From Streptomyces anulatus (GTDB lineage Bacteria; Actinomycetota; Actinomycetes; Streptomycetales; Streptomycetaceae), in assembly GCF_000721175.1 (NCBI RefSeq), contig NZ_JOEZ01000010.1:107683-171682 (forward strand): a stretch of 64,000 nt of DNA, written 5' to 3'. Positions 58,855 to 64,000 of this stretch are shown one piece after another (position 1 is the stretch's first letter; each line of letters opens with the position of its first letter). The position numbers and the translations under genes were made by a program. The notes beneath the pieces are model-generated. The model was given only the letters and a program-made list of their open reading frames with translations, made no database searches and was not told the DNA's origin.

Positions 58855-60444
58855 CTACGCGGTCCCCTCGCTCCGGCGTGCCCGCAGCGCCGCGACGCTC
58901 ACCCAGCCCAGGCCCGCCAGGGCCAGCAGCGCGATGACGCCCTCGGGCAGGGGGCCCATCCGGGTGGCGGGGGTGAGCGAGGAGCGCAGCGGGACCTCGT
59001 CGACGAGGGCGTCGGGGGTGAACATCCCGCTCTTCTCGACGATCGTGCCGTCCGGGCGGATCACCGCGCTGACCCCGCTGGTGACGGGGACGACGACGGC
59101 CCGGCCGTGCTCGACGGCCCGCACCTGGGACATGGCCAGCTGCTGGTAGGTCATCTCGCTGCGGCCGAACGTCGCGTTGTTGCTGGGCACGGCGATCATC
59201 TGTCCGCCGTGCGTGACGGTGTCGCGTACGGCGTCGTCGAAGGCGGCCTCGTAACAGGTCACGAGCCCCACATTCGTCCCTGCGAGGTCGAAGACGCCGA
59301 CCTCGGTGCCGGGGACGAATTCGCGCTGCACGCGGTCGACGTCCTCGCTGAAGAAGCGGGCCACCGTGCGCATCGGCATGTACTCGCCGAACGGCTGGAT
59401 GTGCCGCTTGTCGTAGGTGTCGACCGGGCCCTGGTCGGGGTCCCACTCGATCAGGGTGTTGCGGAGGCTGTCGGAGCCCTTCTCGACGACCGACCCGACG
59501 ACCGTTGGGGCGCCGATCGCCTTGACTGCCTCGTCGATGACCTGGCGGGCGTCCGCGTTGAGATAGGGGTCGAGGTCGGAGGAGTTCTCCGGCCACAGCA
59601 CGAAGTCGGGCTGCTTCTCCTTGCCCGCCTGCACGTCCTCGGCCAGCTGTGTGGTGCGCCGGGCGTGGTTGTCGAGGACGGCGCGGCGCTGGGCGTTGAA
59701 GTCGAGGCCCAGGCGCGGCACGTTACCCTGGATCGCGGCGACGGTGGCCGTGCCGTTCTCCGCCGAGGCGTCGACCAGGGGCAGCGCGGCGAGGGCCCCG
59801 GCAACCGGTACGAGGACGCTCACGGCCGCGCCGACGACGGCCGCGCGCGGGACCTTTCCGGTCCTGCGGTAGGCGACGAACCGGCGCACGGCCTCGTAGA
59901 GCCCGAAGCCGCACAGCACGACGGCGAAGGAGAGCAGCGGGGTGCCGCCGAGCGCGGCGAGCGGCAGGAAGGCGCTCTCGGACTGGCCGAAGGCGATCTT
60001 GCCCCAGGGGAAGCCGCCGAACGGGATCCGGGCGCGGACCGCCTCGTCCAGGACCCAGACCGCGGCCGCCCAGACCGGCCAGTAGGCGAGGCGGGTCACC
60101 GCGGCGATGCCCAGGCACCCCACGGCGATGAAGAGCGCCTCCGCGGCGGCCAGGGCCAGCCACGGCACCGGCCCGACGTCCTCACCGGTCCAGTGCAGCA
60201 GCGGCAGCATGAAGCCGAGGCCCGACAGGAGGCCGAGGCCGAAGGCGCTCCGGAGCCTGCGCCCGTGCAGCACCCAGCCCAGCAGGGCGAATCCGGGCAG
60301 CACGAGCCACCAAAGGGGGCGGGGCGGGAAGCTCGCGTAGAGCAGGAGTCCGGACAGCACGGCGGCGGCCGGGCGGAGGAGCCGCGGCAGCAGTCCGGTG
60401 ACCGGGGACGCTGCGGGGGGCGGCGGGTCGTCGACGGGAGTCAT
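58855..60444 (-). CDS. lnt: apolipoprotein N-acyltransferase
   Basis: 529 residues from the ATG at 60444 (GTG 60456 possible). Lnt adds the third acyl chain to the N-terminal Cys of lipoproteins. The N-terminal ~225 residues have seven or more spans; the nitrilase-like catalytic domain follows with Glu286 (VLWPENSSD), Lys346 (YDKRHIQPFGEYMP) and Cys397 (GLVTCYEAAF). A final membrane helix anchors the C-terminus. No fused polyprenol mannose synthase domain is present. Confidence 0.92.
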   Translation of the reverse strand: MTPVDDPPPPAASPVTGLLPRLLRPAAAVLSGLLLYASFPPRPLWWLVLPGFALLGWVLHGRRLRSAFGLGLLSGLGFMLPLLHWTGEDVGPVPWLALAAAEALFIAVGCLGIAAVTRLAYWPVWAAAVWVLDEAVRARIPFGGFPWGKIAFGQSESAFLPLAALGGTPLLSFAVVLCGFGLYEAVRRFVAYRRTGKVPRAAVVGAAVSVLVPVAGALAALPLVDASAENGTATVAAIQGNVPRLGLDFNAQRRAVLDNHARRTTQLAEDVQAGKEKQPDFVLWPENSSDLDPYLNADARQVIDEAVKAIGAPTVVGSVVEKGSDSLRNTLIEWDPDQGPVDTYDKRHIQPFGEYMPMRTVARFFSEDVDRVQREFVPGTEVGVFDLAGTNVGLVTCYEAAFDDAVRDTVTHGGQMIAVPSNNATFGRSEMTYQQLAMSQVRAVEHGRAVVVPVTSGVSAVIRPDGTIVEKSGMFTPDALVDEVPLRSSLTPATRMGPLPEGVIALLALAGLGWVSVAALRARRSEGTA

Positions 60445-60543
60445 GGTGGCGCTCACCCGGCGGAGTCTACGGTGGGCGGCGGTGAGCGGCGGCGTTGACC
60501 TGCGCGGCACCGGGACACGCGCGCGGCTGCGGGGCGGCTCCGC

Positions 60544-61128
60544 CTACGGCGCGGGGCGGCGCGGTCGGTCGCCGGGCAGGTCGCCGGTGGCCGGCAGGTG
60601 CAGGCGTTGCCGGATGAACCGTACGGCCGTCTCCGCGTCGTCGACCGTGACGGTGAAGGTGCGTCCGTCGCCGAGGCGCAGGGATATGCCCTCGCCCTTG
60701 CGGACCACGACGGCGGTGCCCTGCTCGGGGCGCCATCGGTAGCCCCAGCCGCCCCACTGGCGCGGGTTGATCCGGGGAACGAAATCCGCGGCCGTCACGT
60801 GACTCAGCGGGATCCGGCGGCGCGGCAGGCCGGCGTGGCCGCATCGCACCTCCAGGCTGTCCCCGTCGACCTTGACGGACACGTGGACGAAGGCGAGCGT
60901 TCCGAAGAGGATCAGCAGTCCGGCGGCGAGGCAGCCGATCACCGACATGAGCAGCGCTGCGACGCCCGAGGTCCAGGTGCCGTCGACGGCCAGCTCGATG
61001 CCGAGGGCCACACAGCCCGCGCCCGCGAGGGCCGGCACCCACTGGATCCGGTTGCTGGCGCGGCCGTTCCACACCGTGGGCGGCGCCTGGCCCGACCCGT
61101 GCCTCGCACTCTCGGGGTGGTCCGTCAT
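60544..61128 (-). CDS. two-span membrane protein with PH-like domain
   Basis: 194 residues. A Pro/Ser head is followed by two membrane helices (VPALAGAGCVALGIELAV, ALLMSVIGCLAAGLLILFGTLAF) and a beta-rich cytosolic domain (VSVKVDGDSLEVRCGHAGLPRRRIPLSHVTAADFVPRINP, GYRWRPEQGTAVVVRKGEGISLRLGDGRTFTVTVDDAET). The last part is the bacterial PH-like pattern ending in a helix (AVRFIRQRL). Function unknown. Confidence 0.78.
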   Translation of the reverse strand: MTDHPESARHGSGQAPPTVWNGRASNRIQWVPALAGAGCVALGIELAVDGTWTSGVAALLMSVIGCLAAGLLILFGTLAFVHVSVKVDGDSLEVRCGHAGLPRRRIPLSHVTAADFVPRINPRQWGGWGYRWRPEQGTAVVVRKGEGISLRLGDGRTFTVTVDDAETAVRFIRQRLHLPATGDLPGDRPRRPAP

Positions 61129-61198
61129 ATTCAGCAGCGTAGCCGCGTTCCGGGCTCCCGGCCGGGGATGCGGAGGGCCGATCGGACGAGAAGCGCGG

Positions 61199-61984
61199 TC
61201 AGCGGACGGGGGCCGCGGCGGTCAGGATCCGGCCCTCGGCGTAGGTCAGAGCGGCTTCCGGCAGGCCGGCGGGGCGGCCGCCCTGGAGCACGGTGAGCGT
61301 GCCGGAGGGTTCGGCCGTCGGGGCGGGGGCCGCGCCGATCCGGCGCAGCGCCTGGGCGGCGACCGCACCGGCGGAACCGTGCAGGGCGAGCGGCGGGCGG
61401 CCGGGCCGCTGCACGGCGTCGCGGATCCGGGTCGCGACCAGCTCGTAGTGGGTGCAGCCGAGGACGACGGCCCGCACGTCGGGCGGGGTGAGGGCGGCGG
61501 CCGCCGCGACGGCCCGGTCGATCCCGGCCTCGTCCCCGTGCTCCACGGCGTCGGCGAGCCCGGGGCACGGCACCTCGGTGACCTCGGCGGAGCCGCCGAA
61601 GTCCGCGATCAGTCCGCGCTGGTAAGGGCTGCCGGTGGTGGCCGGGGTGGCCCAGATGGCGACGGAGCCGCCGCCCGCGGCGGCGGGCTTGATCGCGGGG
61701 ACCGTGCCGATGACCGGCAGTGCGGGCTCCAGCGCGGCGCGGAGCGCCGGCAGGGCGCGGACCGAGGCGGTGTTGCAGGCGACGATCAGCGCGTCGGGGT
61801 GGTGGGCCGCCGCGGCGCGGGCCACCGCCAGCGCCCGGGCGGTCACATCCTCCGGGGTGCGGGGCCCCCAGGGCATGGAGCCGGGGTCGCAGGAGAGTAC
61901 GAGTTCGGCGTCGGGCCGCAGGCGGCGCACTGCGGCCGCTGCCGCCAGCAGGCCGATTCCGGAGTCCATGAGCGCGATCTTCAC
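61199..61984 (-). CDS. aspartate/glutamate racemase family protein (MurI-like)
   Basis: 261 residues. The two catalytic cysteines are present: Cys70 (IVACNTASVRALP) and Cys177 (VLGCTHYELV), with the substrate start MDSGIGLLAAAAAVRRL. MurI supplies D-glutamate to peptidoglycan; Streptomyces usually has a housekeeping murI near rph, so this may be a second copy. The Gly-rich DSGIGG loop is altered to DSGIGL. It diverges from the glycosyltransferase gene. Confidence 0.87.
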   Translation of the reverse strand: MKIALMDSGIGLLAAAAAVRRLRPDAELVLSCDPGSMPWGPRTPEDVTARALAVARAAAAHHPDALIVACNTASVRALPALRAALEPALPVIGTVPAIKPAAAGGGSVAIWATPATTGSPYQRGLIADFGGSAEVTEVPCPGLADAVEHGDEAGIDRAVAAAAALTPPDVRAVVLGCTHYELVATRIRDAVQRPGRPPLALHGSAGAVAAQALRRIGAAPAPTAEPSGTLTVLQGGRPAGLPEAALTYAEGRILTAAAPVR

Positions 61985-62042
61985 CCGGTCACCCTAGCCG
62001 ACAGCCCTTGCGGACCGGGCTCAGTGGTGCAGACTTCCGCGG

Positions 62043-63224
62043 ATGAGCGCCGTTGCCTGGATCGCCGTGGGTTCGCTGATCGCGTGGGTGTGGCTGCTGC
62101 TGGGCCAGGGCTTCTACTGGCGGACCGACCAGCGGCTCCCCCGGCGCACCGACCCGGTGCGCTGGCCGTCGGTGGCGGTGGTGGTGCCGGCCCGCGACGA
62201 GGCGGAGATGCTGCCGGTGAGCCTGCCGTCGCTGCTGGTCCAGGACTATCCGGGGGACGCCCGGGTCATCCTCGTCGACGACTGCAGCAGCGACGGCACC
62301 GGGCAGCTGGCCCGCGACCTGGCCGCCCGGTACGGCGGGCTGCCGCTGACCGTCGTCTCGCCCGGGGAGCCGGAGCAGGGCTGGACGGGCAAGCTCTGGG
62401 CCCTGCGGCACGGGATCGCGGTGGCCCGGCGGGACAAACCAGACTTTCTGCTGCTGACCGACGCGGACATCGCGCACGAGCCGGACAGCCTGCGCGATCT
62501 GGTGGCCGCGGCCGGCCCGGGGGGCCCGGACGGCTTCGACCTGGTGTCGCAGATGGCGCGGCTGCGGGTGGAGAGCGTCTGGGAGCGCCTTGTGGTGCCC
62601 TCGTTCGTCTACTTCTTCGGGCAGCTCTATCCGTTCCGCCGGGTGAACCGGGCCCGGTCGCGGACGGCGGCCGCGGCGGGGGGCTGCGTCCTGCTGCGCA
62701 CCGAGGCCGCCGAGCGGGCACGGTTCCCTGATTCGATCCGGCAGGCGGTGATCGACGACGTGTCGCTGGCGCGGGAGGTGCGGCGCAGCGGCGGCCGGAT
62801 CTGGCTGGGGCTCGCGGAGCGGGTGGACAGTGTGCGGCCCTATCCGCGGCTGGCGGACCTGTGGCGGATGGTCGCGCGGAGTGCGTACGCGCAGTTGCGG
62901 CACAGTCCGCTGCTGCTGGCGGGAACGGTGCCGGGGCTGCTGCTCGTCTACGTGGCGCCGCCCACGACGCTGGTCGCGGGGGTGCTGACGGGTGACGGTG
63001 CGGCGGCCTGGGCGGGCGGCGCGGCGTGGGCGGTGATGACGGCGACGTATCTGCCGATGCTGGCGTACTACCGCCAGTCGCTCTGGCTGGGCCCGCTGCT
63101 CCCGCTGACGGCGGTGCTGTACCTGCTGATGACGGTGGACTCGGCGGTGCAGCACTACCGGGGGCGGGGCGCCGCCTGGAAGGGCCGTACCTACGCGCGC
63201 CCGGAGGCCGCGCCCGACCGGTGA
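62043..63224 (+). CDS. membrane glycosyltransferase family 2, HpnB-like
   Basis: 393 residues. An N-terminal span (AVAWIAVGSLIAWVWLLLG) precedes the GT-A domain: VAVVVPARDEAEMLPVSLPSLLVQDYPG, VILVDDCSSDGT, LLLTDADIAHEPD (DxD-type), GGCVLLRTEAAERA and VIDDVSLAREVRRSG with the acceptor-site DD. Three to four C-terminal spans follow. This plan matches the hopanoid-associated HpnB; no hopanoid genes are in view, so the acceptor lipid is uncertain. Confidence 0.87.
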   Translation: MSAVAWIAVGSLIAWVWLLLGQGFYWRTDQRLPRRTDPVRWPSVAVVVPARDEAEMLPVSLPSLLVQDYPGDARVILVDDCSSDGTGQLARDLAARYGGLPLTVVSPGEPEQGWTGKLWALRHGIAVARRDKPDFLLLTDADIAHEPDSLRDLVAAAGPGGPDGFDLVSQMARLRVESVWERLVVPSFVYFFGQLYPFRRVNRARSRTAAAAGGCVLLRTEAAERARFPDSIRQAVIDDVSLAREVRRSGGRIWLGLAERVDSVRPYPRLADLWRMVARSAYAQLRHSPLLLAGTVPGLLLVYVAPPTTLVAGVLTGDGAAAWAGGAAWAVMTATYLPMLAYYRQSLWLGPLLPLTAVLYLLMTVDSAVQHYRGRGAAWKGRTYARPEAAPDR

Positions 63225-63267
63225 CGCCGCCGGGAGGCGGGCGGCCGGTCCGGGCGGGCGCGGGGGA

Positions 63268-64000
63268 TCACTTGCGGCCGGGCGTCCAGTTCATGCCCCA
63301 GCCGTAGGCGGCGTCGATGGTGCGCTGCGGGCTCACGCCCCGCTCGGGGACGAGGTAGCGGGCCTCGCGCAGGACGGTGAGGTCGCCGCCGTTGTTGGTG
63401 ATCAGGGCCAGGGCGCAGACGGTGGAGGGCACGGTGCACTCGTCGAGGGAGAAGTCGATGGCCGCGCCGTCCTGCGGCTGGAGGGTGACCGTGGCGTGGA
63501 GATCGGCGAAGCTCCGGGCGCCTTCGTAGATGGTGACGAAGATCAGTACGCGCCGCAGCAGGTCCTTGTGATCGAGGTTGATGGTCATGTTCTCGCCGGT
63601 GGAGAGCGCGCCGGTGCGGTCGTCGCCGTCGAGATGGATGAAGGGCGGCCGGCTCAGCGAACCGAACGCGTTTCCGAGCGCCTGCACGACTCCCTTCCGG
63701 CCGTCGGCGAGTTCGTACAGGGCGCAGAGGTCGAGGTCGAGATCGGCGTGCATGGCGACGGCCCGGCCGAGCTTGGCTCCCCAGCCCTTGAACTGCTTGC
63801 GCACCTCCCAGTTGAGGTTGACGCGCAGTGCGCCACTGGTGCCGCCCTGTTTGGCGAGCGAGACGGACGGCGCGCTCTTCGTCAGCGTGACCTTGGTCAG
63901 CCGTACGGGTGCCGGGACGGGCGGGGCCGCGGGAGCGGGCGGCGCCGGCGGCGCGGGGGCGACCGGGGCGGGGGCGACCGGCGCCGGGGCGACCGGGGCC
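63268..64000 (-). CDS. TerD-family tellurium/stress protein (5' end outside the window)
   Basis: The frame is open to the window edge. The TerD domain runs from VRLTKVTLTKSAPSVSLAKQ and ALRVNLNWEV through DLDLCALYELADGRKGVVQALG, FIHLDGDDRTGALSTGENMTINLDH, RVLIFVTIYEGA and NNGGDLTVLREARYLV to AYGWGMNWTPGRK. The Asp-rich DLDLDL and DGDDRTG segments are the calcium sites. Upstream is a low-complexity Pro-Ala-Val repeat (APVAP units) that reaches base 64000. Long TerD/TerA proteins with such linkers are common in Streptomyces. Confidence 0.92.
   Translation of the reverse strand, partial: APVAPAPVAPAPVAPAPPAPPAPAAPPVPAPVRLTKVTLTKSAPSVSLAKQGGTSGALRVNLNWEVRKQFKGWGAKLGRAVAMHADLDLDLCALYELADGRKGVVQALGNAFGSLSRPPFIHLDGDDRTGALSTGENMTINLDHKDLLRRVLIFVTIYEGARSFADLHATVTLQPQDGAAIDFSLDECTVPSTVCALALITNNGGDLTVLREARYLVPERGVSPQRTIDAAYGWGMNWTPGRK

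Overview
The window reads as a high-GC actinomycete chromosome, almost certainly Streptomyces. Evidence: GC-rich third codon positions throughout, a WhiB-like protein, a SigB/SigF-family sigma factor, a type III PKS plus P450 pair of the rppA/CYP158A kind, a streptophobe-family membrane protein, an XRE/ATPase pair, and many GTG starts. Both ends cut genes: dhaL on the left and a TerD-family gene on the right. No rRNA, tRNA or CRISPR array was seen.

Layout. 0-10 kb: dhaL-dhaM (PEP-dependent dihydroxyacetone kinase), a NUDIX hydrolase, an ABC-F ATPase preceded by a 10-codon putative leader peptide, a membrane PP2C phosphatase, a GNAT, a SigB-type sigma factor, a CbiZ-like cobinamide amidohydrolase and a PRC-barrel stress protein. 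10-19 kb: a minus-strand block. Its first part is ArsR-type regulator, MFS and PfkB kinase with overlapping genes. Its second part is a compact lipid operon (KAS III, KAS II, acyl-CoA oxidase, ACP, KAS II) whose gene set resembles the fatty-acid operon of the CDA lipopeptide cluster, but no NRPS is in the window. 19-25 kb: regulators (PadR, TetR) with clear palindromic operators facing a SnoaL-like gene and a medium-chain dehydrogenase, an ABC substrate-binding protein and a BrkB-like membrane protein. 25-31 kb: subtilase, rppA and a CYP158A-like P450 (flaviolin-type pigment), a broken ABC ATPase, and a thioesterase.

31-39 kb: a probable phospho-signalling locus. It holds an RsbW-like ATPase, an ABC transporter with two FHA domains, a protein with repeated Pro-Glu-Pro-Thr-Arg-Val-Val motifs, a soluble Ser/Thr kinase, a streptophobe membrane protein and a DUF6777-like anchored protein. 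The inferred logic is that the kinase phosphorylates the Thr repeats and the transporter's FHA domains read them. 39-47 kb: WhiB-like protein, serine hydrolase, XRE regulator diverging from an ATPase, RNase HI, an internally deleted SDR, and an ABC exporter behind a MerR-type promoter. 47-64 kb: carbonic anhydrase plus SulP transporter, two DUF2267 genes, hsp18 diverging from a rheA-like regulator with a RheA-type operator between them, a DUF574-type methyltransferase, a PAF-acetylhydrolase-like hydrolase, a half-length 5'-nucleotidase, a ceramidase followed by a 60-bp MITE, NUDIX, Lnt, MurI-like racemase, an HpnB-like glycosyltransferase and TerD.

The window also holds about eight truncated or frameshifted gene remnants, suggesting ongoing loss in an accessory part of the chromosome.
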